Positions 46,572 through 57,919 of a stretch of 64,000 bases of DNA are shown one piece after another. The notes below the pieces were generated by a model. The model was not told the origin of the DNA and ran no database searches. It saw only the letters and a program-made list of their open reading frames with translations. Both the position numbers and the translations under genes were made by a program. Within the stretch, counting starts at the first letter, position 1. Each line of letters starts with the position of its first letter. This DNA is from Pleurostoma richardsiae (lineage: Eukaryota > Ascomycota > Sordariomycetes > Calosphaeriales > Pleurostomataceae): contig JANBVO010000011.1 in assembly GCA_030052745.1 (NCBI GenBank), positions 372,001-436,000 of the forward strand, written 5' to 3'.

Positions 46572-47179
46572 TCAAGGTTTCCCCTCTGCCACTTCATACG
46601 AATGTATCTACCCAGAGCAAATCAGTATGCCCCTACGTACGGGGAGAGGGGACTGAAAGCGGAAAACACAAGTCACACACCTGTTCAGACAGCGCCAACC
46701 ACTCCTCAACACTCCGGATGTAGGGATCGCCAGCCGCGTCGGCTGTCGTCTCGTGGCCCCAGACAATCAGCTCATCGAACTCGGCCTTTGCCTCCAGCTT
46801 GCCAAGCTCGGGTTCATCCTCTGCGTCTACGTCGATGACGTCTGGTTGGTCTGGTCTCGGAGCTTCTGTCTTCGGGGGGTCACTCCTTTCTGCGATCACA
46901 CCCCGGTAGCCGTCGGGCATCTTCACGGCTCTGCCATGGAGCTTTCGTCCCCTGAAATATGCCACCTTCTTGCCATCTGGACGCGGATTAGCATACAGTT
47001 GTCTCCAAAAGACGCTATATTAATTGCCGTTCAATACCTTGTTCCTGTGTAGGGGCCCAGTACGACTGGGTGGGCTCGATGTCTCCGTTGTGATGGACAC
47101 GGCACGGCAGAAGGTGAGGAGTCGTTTTCTGGGGTGAATCCGTCTTGGAGACGAGCGAAAGCATAGGCTGGTCCATCAT
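46572..47179 (-). CDS. RNH203: Ribonuclease H2 subunit C
   Basis: RNase H2 removes ribonucleotides and RNA-DNA hybrids from genomic DNA; subunit C is a non-catalytic partner that builds the complex with subunit B. The gene hides in three short exons: 47038-47179, 46681-46976 and 46572-46607 (157 aa). The first exon gives MMDQPMLSLVSKTDSPQKTT and PHLLPCRVHHNGDIEPTQSY, the family's N-terminal strand. The second reads KKVAYFRGRKLHGRAVKMP and DGYRGVIAERS, the signature of the RNase H2C family, then an acidic linker and DELIVWGHET ... YIRSVEEWLALSEQ. The last exon encodes only IHSYEVAEGKP, matching the usual I-H end. Introns are 61 and 73 nt. A second in-frame ATG directly follows the first. It pairs divergently with MCM6. 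Confidence 0.9.
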
Positions 47180-47271
47180 GCAGAATCTCATACACAGCGC
47201 TTCAAGACTGAGTTCGCTTGTTGAGGCTCAATGGTGAAGGCATGCCGAGACGCGGGCGCGGGCGGTACTTT

Positions 47272-47277
47272 ACGCGT
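47272..47277. promoter_or_regulatory. MCB box ACGCGT (1)
   Basis: A perfect MluI cell-cycle box, the site nearest to the RNase H2C start (93 nt upstream of it). Confidence 0.65.
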
Positions 47278-47431
47278 CTATCCGATAAGGACCCTGACCA
47301 CTGCCAGATTTCAGGCCTCGTCGCGTGCTAATTGGCTGCATGCAAGCACTCAAACAGAGTTCCATAGGCGGTTTAGCGCCCTCATGCAGTCAATTTAATT
47401 TCGCGTCAAGCAGGGGCAAAGACGCGAAACT

Positions 47432-47437
47432 ACGCGT
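47432..47437. promoter_or_regulatory. MCB box ACGCGT (2)
   Basis: A perfect MluI cell-cycle box, preceded immediately by an E2F-like CGCGAAA string. It forms a close pair with the next box. Confidence 0.7.
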
Positions 47438-47444
47438 CTCTCCA

Positions 47445-47450
47445 ACGCGT
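47445..47450. promoter_or_regulatory. MCB box ACGCGT (3)
   Basis: A perfect MluI cell-cycle box 13 nt from its neighbour, about 170 nt upstream of the MCM6 start. Two closely spaced boxes are the usual arrangement in MBF targets. Confidence 0.7.
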
Positions 47451-47616
47451 GTGCCATTTCCCACCGCCCCTTGCCTTCAGCCCACCAGCTAAAATCCCCA
47501 AGCACAATTGCGCCTAGGCCGACTCCGACAGCCCTCTTCCCTCCCGCATTGAGAGCGGTACAACCCTCACCGGATCGCAGCGCAGCCTCTTACCCGTTCA
47601 CGTCCAAACCTCCAAG

Positions 47617-50600
47617 ATGGCGGCCTCGAGCGACGCGGGCTACCTGATGTCCGACGCTCTGTCCAGGGCCAGGCAGCGCAACTTCCAACCCAGCTCCTCA
47701 GCAGGGCGACCCCGCGGTCCTCCTACAGAGAGCCTGGGTCAGCCTAGCGATGACGAGGGTGATGGCTTCGCAGACGATCAGATCCCCAACCGGACACGGC
47801 GGACCGACCAGGCGAACATCCCCCGTGTCGAAGATACGATCGGCATATACTTCCAGGAATATTTCGAGAACTTCCTTGAGGGGTGAGTTCAGCGACACAA
47901 ATCGCCTCTGCCGTGATGCCTCAGCTAACATGTGCTGTTCCTACCACAAGGTTTATCGAGGATCCCGCCTCCTCCGGCGCCCCGACGTCCAGCGCCGTCA
48001 CCACAGACAAATACTACATCGCCCAGATCCATGGGATGCGCACATATCAGCTGTCGACTCTCTATGTCGACTTCAAGCACCTCGAATCGTGGGGCAAGGG
48101 CGAGCTCGCTAAGGGAGTGTTGCAGTCCTACTACCGATTCCTCCCCTTCCTCACCTCTGGTCTGCACAACATGATCGCGAAGTACGAGCCACAGTACTTC
48201 CGTGAGCACAGGCAGCCCACCACCTCCAGCGGCCAGACGACGTCTGGCGCCAGCAATGCGGGCTCAGCCAGCCAGTCTGACCTGAGCAGCAAGACGAGCA
48301 ACCAGCAGACAGACAAGCTCTTCGCCGTCGCCTTCTATAATCTCCCTCTCATCTCCAGGATCCGGGCCCTGCGCTCTGCGAACGTAGGGCAGCTGCTCTC
48401 CGTGTCCGGCACTGTGACGAGGACCTCGGAAGTGCGCCCTGAGCTGTCTCTCGGAACGTTTGTATGTGAGGCTTGCCGGAGCGTCGTACCCAACGTCGAA
48501 CAGACCTTCCGGTACACCGAGCCCACGCAATGCCCCAACGCCACATGCAACAACCGTCAGGCTTGGCAGCTCGACATCCGCCAGAGCACATTCGTTGACT
48601 GGCAGAAGGTTCGCATCCAGGAGAACAGCTCCGAGATCCCGACTGGTAGCATGCCTCGCACAATGGATGTCATTCTGCGCGGTGAGATCGTTGACCGTGC
48701 CAAGGCTGGCGAGAAGTGCATATTTACGGGCGCCTTGATCGTCGTTCCCGACGTCAGTCAACTCGGTTTGCCCGGCGACCGCCCAACAGCCGTCCGAACC
48801 GACCAGGGTGGACGTCGCGACGATGTTGGCGGCAACGGCGTCAGTGGTCTCAAGGCCCTCGGTGTCCGTGATCTTACATACCGTCTCGCCTTCCTGGCAT
48901 GTATGGTCACCCCAGACACGAGTGGCCAAGGCAGCGGCGTCGGTGATATCATCAGCTCCCTGACTCAGGCGTCATCCCTGGATGCCGCCGATGCCCAGGA
49001 AGCCCAGACCGCGGTCCTGTCATCCCTTAACCATGCAGAGATCGATGATCTCCGAAAAATGGTCCACAGTCAGCACATCTACTCGCGACTGGTGCAGTCT
49101 CTTGCGCCTATGGTCTATGGCCACGAGGTTGTCAAAAAAGGACTGCTCCTTCAGCTCATGTCTGGTGTCCACAAGTCGACTGCGGAAGGGATGCAACTGC
49201 GTGGCGATATCAACATCTGCATCGTTGGTGACCCCTCTACGTCTAAGTCTCAGTTCTTGAAATACATCTGCTCCTTCGCTCCGCGTGCGGTCTACACGAG
49301 CGGAAAAGCGTCTTCGGCTGCTGGTCTCACAGCCGCCGTTGTCAAGGATGAGGAGACCGGCGAGTTTACTATCGAGGCCGGTGCTCTCATGCTGGCTGAT
49401 AACGGTATCTGCGCCATCGACGAATTCGACAAGATGGATATTGTGGACCAGGTTGCCATCCACGAAGCCATGGAACAGCAGACTATTTCCATCGCCAAGG
49501 CTGGTATCCAGGCGACCCTCAACGCCCGCACGTCAATTCTGGCTGCTGCCAACCCGGTAGGAGGTCGCTACAACCGCAAGACGACCCTGCGCGCGAACAT
49601 CAACATGAGCGCTCCCATCATGTCGCGTTTCGACCTCTTCTTCGTCATCCTCGACGAGTGCAACGAGCAGGTCGACAGGAACCTCGCGGAGCACATCGTC
49701 GGCATCCATCAGCTGCGCGACGACGCCGTGGAGCCGGAGTTCAGCACTGAGCAGCTGCAGCGGTACATCCGGTTTGCGAGGACGTTCCGGCCCGAGTTCA
49801 CCGACGAGGCGAAGGAGGTCCTCGTCGAGAAGTACCGCGAGCTGCGCGCCGACGACGCGCAGGGCGGCGTGGGCAAGAACAGCTACCGCATCACCGTGCG
49901 CCAGCTGGAGAGCATGATCCGCCTGAGCGAGGCCATCGCCAAGGTGAACTGCGTCGACGACATCACGCCCGCGATGGTCGTCGAGGCCTACAACCTCCTG
50001 CGGCAGAGCATCATCTCCGTCGAGCACGACGACGTCGAGGTGGACGAGGACGAGGAGCCCGCCGCCGAGGACGGCGAGACCCTCCGGCGCGCGGCGGACC
50101 AGGCGGCCGGGGTCGCCGCGCACGACGAGGAGGGCGACGCGCCCATGGCCGGGCAGGACGACGGCGAGGACGCCGCGGCGGCGGAGGCCGCAGCGCAGCA
50201 CCGCGAGAGGCGGAAGCTGACCATCTCGTACGACAAGTACATCAGCATGGTCAACATGTTCGTGCAGCGCATCGTCGACGACGAGGCGGGCGCCGCGGAG
50301 GGCGTCGAGGGGGAGAAGCTGACCGACTGGTACCTGGAGCAGAAGGAGGACGAGCTGCAGAGCGAGGACGACTACAACCACGAGAAGGCGCTGGCGAAGA
50401 TGGTGCTGAAGAAGATGGTCAAGGTGAGTGATCTATTCTTCCTCCACGTGCAGCGTATATTCAAGAGATCGACTCGGCTGACATGTTTGATTCTAGGAAA
50501 ACATCCTCATGGCGATCCGCGAGGAGGGCGAGGTCGGCGACGTCCAGGCCACGGAGGGAGCTGCCCCGCAGTCTGACAAGGTCGTCTATGTCATCCATCC

Positions 50601-50625
50601 TAACTGTGCGGTCGAGGAGTTCTAG
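47617..50625 (+). CDS. MCM6: DNA replication licensing factor MCM6
   Basis: MCM6 is one of six subunits of the MCM2-7 helicase loaded at origins in G1. Exons are 47617-47882, 47951-50423 and 50497-50625 (955 aa). The N-terminal domain holds the zinc site (FVCEACRSVVPNVEQTFRYT then CPNATC) and the MCM6-type stretch DWQKVRIQENSSEIPTGSMP. The AAA+ core has Walker A GDPSTSKSQFLKYI, Walker B ICAIDEFDKMD and the arginine finger MSRFDLFF. A C-terminal winged-helix region follows an acidic, Ala-rich linker (VEHDDVEVDEDEEPAAED). MCM6 rather than another MCM is chosen because of the QTFRYTEPTQCPN and IPTGSMPRTMDVILRG strings and the long C-terminus. The final 43 codons are in a separate exon ending NCAVEEF. 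Confidence 0.95.
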
Positions 50626-51865
50626 AATGTGACGAGAGGCTCGACGGATGGATTGGGAGGGGTTCCTGTAGATTGGGAGGTCTCCGTTGGAGTTCCGGCG
50701 TCGGAATCTTGATATGAGCGGGATAATGAACAGGGCCGAGGCAAGGATGGGAGCCGGGGCATAATGTCACTATCGTAGCATTGTATGTCGTATGCCTGAA
50801 AGCCCCGTGAGGAGGGCCATATGTCCCACGTACGAAAGGAAATGATATCCATATATGCATCTTGCCTCACCTACCTCTGTCAGTTGTATGCCGTCCTCTG
50901 AACATGGAGGGTCGTCCAAGGGGTATATGAGTGGGAACGTCAGCGATAATGCAAGATGGGGGGTTAGGGAGGGAGCATGCATTACACACCGTCGATAGAC
51001 AGACGATGAGCGAAAGGGCGATCAAGCGCCGTCCGCGTCCGTCCTCTCGAAAGCCTTCATGCCTTTGTCGACAGGGAGGGCAGGCAGGAGAAGCAGCTAG
51101 CAGACGTCTTCTACGGAAACAGAAACAAGCGAGCGGCCAAGAAGTCACGTAGCTCCCTTTCATCACACAAGTTCGCACCAGTAATCCGGTTTTAAAAAGA
51201 CCTTTTGCCATTCAAAGTTCCACTAGGTAGGTGAGCACACCTGTTTCCCCCAGCGGCACACAAGTTATAGTATGCGCATGTAAAAAGCGAGCCATCTACT
51301 GCCCAGAGACCGAATTCTTCTGCTTACACAAGAGCTCGGCATTCCCTCTCGGCGCACCCCCCTCAAAAGAGCAAGGCCCTCATTCTGTCCTAGTTGTGGT
51401 CCTCAAATATCTCGAGGACTGCCCCAAGTTTCTCGAACAGCAATCGGGATCCTTTCCTTTTCCCGCCGTATTCGCCCTGTAGCATCCGAATCCGTGATTT
51501 CAAAGCTCCAAGTCATCCTCATGCCCGTTGCCCATCTCCAGCCCCAGCTCGAATGGACTCTCTTTCCAGCTATGCGGCCTTCTGAGCACGTCGAAAATAG
51601 GAGAATTAATAAGAATGCCGCTTAAAGAGGTTTGGAACGTTCCTGACACGCCCTCGCAATCGTACACAAACTGTCTGTCCAACGGGTATTGTGAGCCCAT
51701 TACGAACTAGATCAGCTTCTTGAGTCCCTATACACTATGGTGAAGCATGCGCATGCGTGCTTCCTTCCACCAAGCTGAAGTGGCACCGGCAGGGTGAGAC
51801 ATGACGTCGAGCGAGACGCCGGTACTTTAAGGACGCCGCGGTGCTATCAACGCATCCTTTCTCAT
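50626..51865. other. intergenic between convergent genes
   Basis: About 1.24 kb of 3' flanks of MCM6 and the large disordered-protein gene. Short frames on both strands look random and no RNA gene is visible. Confidence 0.5.
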
Positions 51866-54800
51866 CTAGGTCTGGATGGGCGTCGAAGCACGTCGGGACC
51901 AGTTGTCCGTCCTGCCGCGGTAGCCGCCTCGTCCACCACGACTCGGATGCGGCCCGCTCGAGCCGGGGCCCGATGGATGGTCCGGTGGGTAAGAGGACGA
52001 CGGATCTCGGCCCTTGTTGGGCGGCCGCTGGGATGCCGACGCGTATCGAGGCCCCCCTCGTCCGCGGCGAGGGTTGCTGCGAGTTCTGGAATAAGGGATC
52101 GTGACAGACTTCGCCTCGGACATCCCCGGGAACCAGACGCGCATCACGCTGCCCTCCGGCACGAAATGTACTGGCTCCGCTGAGGTTGGCGTAGCAACCA
52201 TAAACCGGCGGGGGATTGGCTTGGCCGGAAGTGCCGGCTGCCACAATGCCTCGGGCGTCTTTTGCGGTATGCGGATCTGTGGCAGGGATCCCATTTCCTG
52301 CTCCTCGAAACAGTCCTCGTCCATGAGCTTCGTAACCATCAGGTTGTCAACAGCAGCTGTGTTGGTTCTAGATGCACTGGGGAGTGACACAGTAGCTGGA
52401 ACATGCTGGATAGAAGGCGCTAAAGCATTTCTGCTGGACGAGTCTATGGCAACCGGTTTCGGTGGTGACGACTTCCGCCCGGTAAGCAGATTGTTGAACT
52501 TCTCCTGCCAATTCTGTCCGGTGGGGGGAATATGTTGCGGCATGCTGTGGCCTGTAGGTGACTGCCGCGATAGATGGGCGTGCGCGCCGCCACCATCCTT
52601 AAACGGGGGCGGTGTGGCCCAGTTGAAGTTGGGCTGCCTAGGAAGAGCCGCTGATGCAGCCCCAGGAGCCGGTGGAAGCCGAACTACAGGTTTAGTCGGA
52701 GGAAGTGTGACGAGTGGATGCGCCGCATCACCATCGAAGGCGGGGTGGCCGTCCATATCAGGAGGCGGAGGAGATGGAGAGTGAGGCCTGCTGATTCCCG
52801 CATGTGCACTATCCTCTTGACGGACGTCACGAGACGGGAAGAATCTCGAGGAGCCACGGGGCTGCTGTGGTGTTGGAGATGGACCATTCTGTCCTATTGC
52901 CGGAACTGCCTGGCGATGGGCAGCGCCCTGTGCCTGACGGTCGTTTGGCTGTACACCCCAAGAACCGGCGGTCTGCGTCTTCGGGCCATGCACGGACTTA
53001 TCAGCCTCTTGTGTCGAAACCCTCTGGCCCTCGCTGTCTAGAGTAGTTGGCCTCCACGTGTCTTTAATCGTGCTCTGGACATCGGCATGTGTTAGACCAC
53101 GAGCTTCTAGGTCACGTTCTCTCTGTGCATGTTTCTCCCGTTGCTGGATAGCAAGTTCGGAATCGCTCTGCTGCACGGCAGCGATCCAGGCAGAAGCATC
53201 TGCCGTTCTCTGCTGAGGTTGGCCGCTACGACTTGTTGGTCCTCCATATCTGGATCTCGATTGCGGCGGGCCAATCGGTGCTGGGCGAGACACCGCCCCT
53301 TCTCCTCCACTTGCTGAGGTCTTAGCCGAGGACGGCGGACCGATAGGCCCGGGTCCTGGGACATTCCGAGCTTGAGGCAGTTGTGACGTGTGTGGGTCAG
53401 GGACGCGGCTCAGGTCGGCGTTGAATGTGCCATTACCTAGGCTGCGGTCATTGTTCGGAGAGCCCCAGACATTTCGAGACGGCTGAGGTCCAGCACCCCA
53501 CGTCGAGAATCGGTCAGGCTGGCCTGCCATTCTGCCTGGCCATGGGTGGCCGTGCTTATTATCGGGTGGCGCCAAAGCGGGTTCTGTTGGGGGGACAGCC
53601 TGAGCGTCGCTAGGAACTGGTGAAGGGACACCGTTGGGAGGCACCTCCGTCTTCTTCTCAATCCGTGGAGAGAGATTTTGTGCCGTCGCAGCCTGAGAAG
53701 GCTGTTTGGCCTTGCTCTCTACGTGAGATTGTCCCTGCAGCGGTGACTGACTCTCACGGGACTGAATCTGAGTTGGGATTGAAGGCTGCTCACCAGCAGC
53801 GGTCGTCTCCTTCTTCGTACTTTTCCGCTCAGGTGGGGGTCCCATTGCCTCCAACTTGAGGCGGATCCTTTCTTTCCGTTCCGCCTCCTCCCTTGCCTCT
53901 TGCTCGAGACGGCGTTTCATCGCCATCTCCCGACGCTCCCTCATCACTTTCTTCTGGAACTCGTAGTCATCTTCACGTGGTGGAGCGACAGGTTGTTGTT
54001 CCGAGGGCACTGGAACAACGTCTGATGTCGTAGGGCTGTAGTGAGGAGTCGCATGCATAAGGGCTGGTGAGACTCGCGGAAGCCACTGCGGGTTCCCCTG
54101 AGCTCGAGGCCCTCCCTGCATTCCAGAAGGTGAAAAGTTTCGGGGAGAAGCTGGACTATCGCTGCCGCCTGTGAACGACTCGCGTCGAGTATCAAAGACC
54201 TCGGGCTGATCATAGGGCCTCCCAAGGCGCATGAAACTGCCACTTCCTCCGCTGACGTTGGAAGAACCCCGTCGTCGCGGAAATTGCGCACTCGAGTGGG
54301 TTGTCTGAAAGGCAGCAGATGGTTCAGCAGGGCCAACTGTCTCGTGATGAGACGAGCGTTGCAGCACCGCCGGTTGGCGAGGGTGATTGTCTGGTCTTAC
54401 TGAGCCTCGGCGGTCAGTGACTGGCTCGTAGCGCCCGGACTGCGAGTTGAATAGTTCGCGGTTGCCGTGTGTGGCACCATCCCTCCATCCTGAGCGACTG
54501 AAATCATCCGCGGCAATTTCCGGCGTAATGTTCTTGAAGACGTGAGTAGTATGCATCGGCAGCATTCGTGAGGGTGATTGATTGGCTGCGCGCTCAGCAA
54601 CCATCGGAGAGACCGTCTCCACCTTGGGGATGGACGCCCATGGTGACTTCACCGGTGTAGGAGGAGCTGGCGGCTTTGCCACAAGAGTTGGCTTCTCGGG
54701 GGCGCCCTTAAGAATCAGGCCTTTCCCAGAACTAAGCACGCTCGACCTGACTGAAGGAGAACCAACATGCGGCGCTGGGGATTTCGGCTTCTCGATAGTT

Positions 54801-55808
54801 CTGTTTTCTTTGGCAGGAGGGGGGGCCGGGACTGACTCCTCTGGAGCCGGAGTCGGGGGATGCTCATCGGGGTGTGGGAGGGTTATCTTGGTGCCATCGG
54901 TCCAAGTTATGGTCTCCGGTGCCCAGTCCTCGTCATCGTCCTCAATGTCGGCCCAGTTATTCGCTTGGCCCTTGGCGTCGTCGGGATGTAAACGGTTAGC
55001 CATATGGATACCATATTTCTTCAGTTCCTCATCCGTAAACTTCTTAGGTTCAGGGGCTAGAACCTAGTTAGCTTATCGCTGCCACAGGAATAGAGACGCC
55101 GAGTGTCAGAAGCAAAGTGTTCACTTACGCCTGTTCTTGTTCCAGACAACGTTGCCGTCGGGGACGGATCCTGCTTTGCCATTTGCGCCTGGAGTGCGGG
55201 AGGAATCGCGCAGGCTGCTTCCAGATTTTGCAACCAACCTAGGCCGCGCAGTCAAAGACGGCGACCCAGTAGGGGTTGTGGAGGTTCCGGTTGAAGAAGG
55301 AACCTTGTCGCCGGTTTTCGACGGCGCGGTCGTGGTGGCTCCTTTCGCTGCGAGAAAGGTCTTATTGACGGACACGGACTTGAAGCTTGTCGGCTTTTTG
55401 ACTGTGGAAGACGTGCGGACGTGTCCCTTATCATCTTTGGATCTGGACGATTCGGCCCTCGAGGCCTCGGTGTCCGAGCCTACAACAGATCCTCCAGCAG
55501 ATCCTCCACTAATGCTGACCTCCGCTGAGTGTACAAGATCGTCGACAATGTCGGATATGTGCTTGTTCTCGAGTTCGTCCGCGGTAGCGGTGCCGTTCAG
55601 TGAATACTGTTGAGCTTCGCCATCTTTAGGTTCGGAGTCGACCTTGGCCGCCTGGGGAGTCAGCACAATCAGGTCAGCGGCCAGGCATTGCTTTCGCGCA
55701 TGGGATGCGCTCCACTGGGCACGGGGTTGACTGCTGACTTACAGGCTGGGGAATGGAGGGAACAGAAGCTTCACTGGATATCTCCACCTTAGGTTCAGTG
55801 GCCATCAT
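51866..55808 (-). CDS. Large, mostly disordered fungal protein with a conserved acidic-Trp module; not recognised
   Basis: Exons are 55743-55808, 55129-55651 and 51866-55056 (about 1,259 aa; two adjacent in-frame ATGs make the start uncertain by one residue). I do not recognise a family. Composition is rich in Pro, Ser, Gln and Gly throughout. One stretch stands out: KKFTDEELKKYGIHMANRL, then NNWADIEDDDEDWAPETITW and TDGTKITLP, an acidic-aromatic module near residues 195-260. A charged helix lies in the middle (FQKKVMRERREMAMKRRLEQ followed by EAREEAERKERIRLKLEAMG). The C-terminus has Arg-Gly repeats (RGRGGPRYAS, GGRGGYRGRTD), hinting at RNA binding. Splice joins keep frame and rebuild the module across the second intron, which supports the model. 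An RNA- or translation-linked scaffold is a guess. Confidence 0.8.
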
Positions 55809-56908
55809 ACGTTGTGCACGGTATTGGGCTCTGTGGTAGGCGATGACTTGTGCGGTTTGCTCGAGTCACCACGAGAATAAAGTGTCGCCGAGCGTGGCTT
55901 GGAGGAGAAAAATGTCGAGTGTCAGTTGACAGGGGTTGGGAAATGATTTCGGCAGGAGGCTGGGTGACGCAACAGTCGCGCTGAACGACGCTGTCAGGAA
56001 TTGGGTGCACGCCAGACGGCGAGACAGACGAAGAGAGGGGATATACAACCTTTCCTATAGAGGGGAAGGGAAAGGGGAGGTATTGCGGGAGCGGAAGGAG
56101 ATGATGTTGGAGTGGTACCGACGGGAATGCGGCTGGCCCTTTTTCTGAGGGTTGACGTTGCGAGCTGGAGGTGTGACTGAGCGAGAGCTGCGCTCGGGCC
56201 GAAAAGGGCTTAGCGCGTCTCTCAGGGAAGGCTGAGAAAAGCCACACTTCCCTGAGGTACGTACCTTGCCTCTTCCGTCCAGCCTCCCACGCTCGCTCCC
56301 TGATGTCAGCTGCTGCCAGCTGCCAGCTGCAAGAATCAGAATTCGCTCGGCCGCGCCTCGCTTTACTGGGAAACATAGGTACCATTGAGCCGCTGAAGAC
56401 GAGGATATTGAACGGCATTTACCCCTTAGTATCTCACTCGTCTATGTCCTTCATATTCGATTGAACGAGACAGCCACACTAAGCAATAAGTATACCGGAG
56501 CCACATCACTATTTCGTCCATGTTTCGCCTTGCCTCGTTTCACCTCGGCTTGGCTTCTAGCCCCAACGACTTGATACAATCCTGCGAACGACACTCGGTT
56601 TCGACATCTACTGCATATTTACCTCAGTGAGAGCATTGCTGGCGCGTTCTTGAGTTACAGGGGTTCCACAAATTGCGTGGCTACAATCTTGATCCTTTCG
56701 TAGATCCCGAAACGCATTAATGTGACGTCTATCGATACGCACACCACGACTTTGCATAGCAGCTTCCAATACCAGGTTTTTCTGGCAGTCGGCACATAAC
56801 GGTGAATGGCAGAAGGAAATCACGGCGTTCTCATTGATGTCTGCTCCCTCTAAATGATCCTATGTACATCGTAACCGTACAAGCTGCTCCGGATATCCAA
56901 CAAGCCCT
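55809..56908. other. intergenic: promoter of the disordered-protein gene and ATP17 3' flank
   Basis: About 1.1 kb between two minus-strand genes. A long minus-strand frame covering 55795-56418 reads through the leader but has no domain and is most likely chance. A short AT-rich part near 56430-56600 is seen. Confidence 0.5.
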
Positions 56909-57586
56909 TTAGTGAGCATTGTTCTTGTGGTGGCCTACATATGACCGTCAGCAACAAGAAACAGCCCGGAAACTTCGAGGACAGGGGAAGCCTTACGCAG
57001 GTGGAAGTAGTAGTTCTGAGCGTAGCCGATAGCGACCAGGAGGACGATGGCGTGGATGATGGCTGTCGGTGAGACATGTCAGCACAACCAAACAGCAGAT
57101 TCGAAAGTGGACTCGTGAGCCATTTGCAGCATTCGCTTGTGGGAGAACGTACGCTTCGCCGTCGGGTTCTTGCCGAAGTGCTTCGCCTGGTACTTGCCAA
57201 GGAAGCCCTTGGGCTGGACCTCCGGAGCCGGGCCCCGGGGAAGCTTCTCGTAGAAGTTCACGACGCGCTGCATGCGGACAGCATCGGGAGCAGCGGCGAT
57301 GGCCTATTTTCCAAAGATGTCAGTCTTCCGGATCCTGAGATGCGACTCCGCTGCCTTCCGTTCTTCCGCGGCAATTTCTTCCTCCAGCTCGACCATTTCC
57401 AACATCTGTGCCTTGATTCCCCCTCTTGTGATCGGCTCGATATAATGCGCAATTAGACGTACCTTCGGCGAGGCGACCTGTTTTGCGCTCGTGTTAGCTT
57501 CTCTTCACCCGCGCTGTCTTCCATTGATCCCGACTCACCTTGGGGGGAATGAGCGTCGAGAGCGCCCGACGAGTAACGTAGCTCAT
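56909..57586 (-). CDS. ATP17: Mitochondrial ATP synthase subunit f (ATP17)
   Basis: Subunit f is a small single-helix protein of the Fo membrane sector. The gene is split into five tiny exons: 57539-57586, 57463-57477, 57153-57303, 56997-57062 and 56909-56934, giving 101 aa, the same length as the yeast precursor. The protein begins MSYVTRRALSTLIPPK, then VASPK from the 15-nt exon, then AIAAAPDAVRMQRVVNFYEK and LPRGPAPEVQPKGFLGKYQA. The membrane helix IIHAIVLLVAIGYAQNYYF is followed by the end HLRHHKNNAH. Yeast Atp17, as I recall it, reads IPPK-IVSSK-NIGSAPNAKR at the same place, so the microexon is needed. Most of the gene would be missed by ORF length filters. It is head-to-head with NDUFS4. 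Confidence 0.94.
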
Positions 57587-57919
57587 TTTGGCGGGGGAGT
57601 GACCGAACCGAGAAATGCCTAAAGGAGAGGAGAGACGGCAACAATCAATTGACTGATGCGTGAATCGACTCAGGCGAGGGGGGCTGCGTCGAGGTTCTTT
57701 TTGATGGTGTTGCTGAATGGAGGCTCCCCAGCCGGGACGTTTAGCAAAAGAGCTCGTTCGGCAAGAGTTGTTGCGCGGTTCTTGCCGGCTGACCAATCAG
57801 CGTCCGTCATCACCACAAGCGAGTTTCTCGCCTTTCCTTGAACGTCACCTCGTCCACCGACGACCTCACCTATCCAGCTTGAAGCTGTGCGGCATTCAAC
57901 CACTTGCATCCAATTCGCC
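57587..57919. promoter_or_regulatory. shared divergent promoter ATP17 / NDUFS4
   Basis: Only 333 bp separate the start codons of two nuclear genes for oxidative phosphorylation, one for ATP synthase and one for complex I. Common control is plausible. I could not assign a specific factor site. Confidence 0.55.

Larger units (their letters stand above)
47180..47616. promoter_or_regulatory. shared divergent promoter RNase H2C / MCM6 with three MCB boxes
   Basis: The two start codons are 437 bp apart. The interval carries three ACGCGT palindromes (47272, 47432, 47445) and a related CGCGAAA near 47424, resembling E2F/MBF sites. Clustering of MCBs between a replicative helicase and a ribonucleotide-removal gene strongly suggests joint G1/S induction by MBF. 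Confidence 0.75.

Noticed and set aside
47617-50625. MCM5 as identity of the MCM gene
   Set aside because: Length (955 aa), the zinc-site neighbourhood and IPTGSMPRTMDVILRG fit MCM6, whereas MCM5 is near 720-780 aa.
55795-56418. 207-codon minus-strand frame over the start of the disordered-protein gene
   Set aside because: It runs through the leader in a different phase from the supported gene and has no domain.
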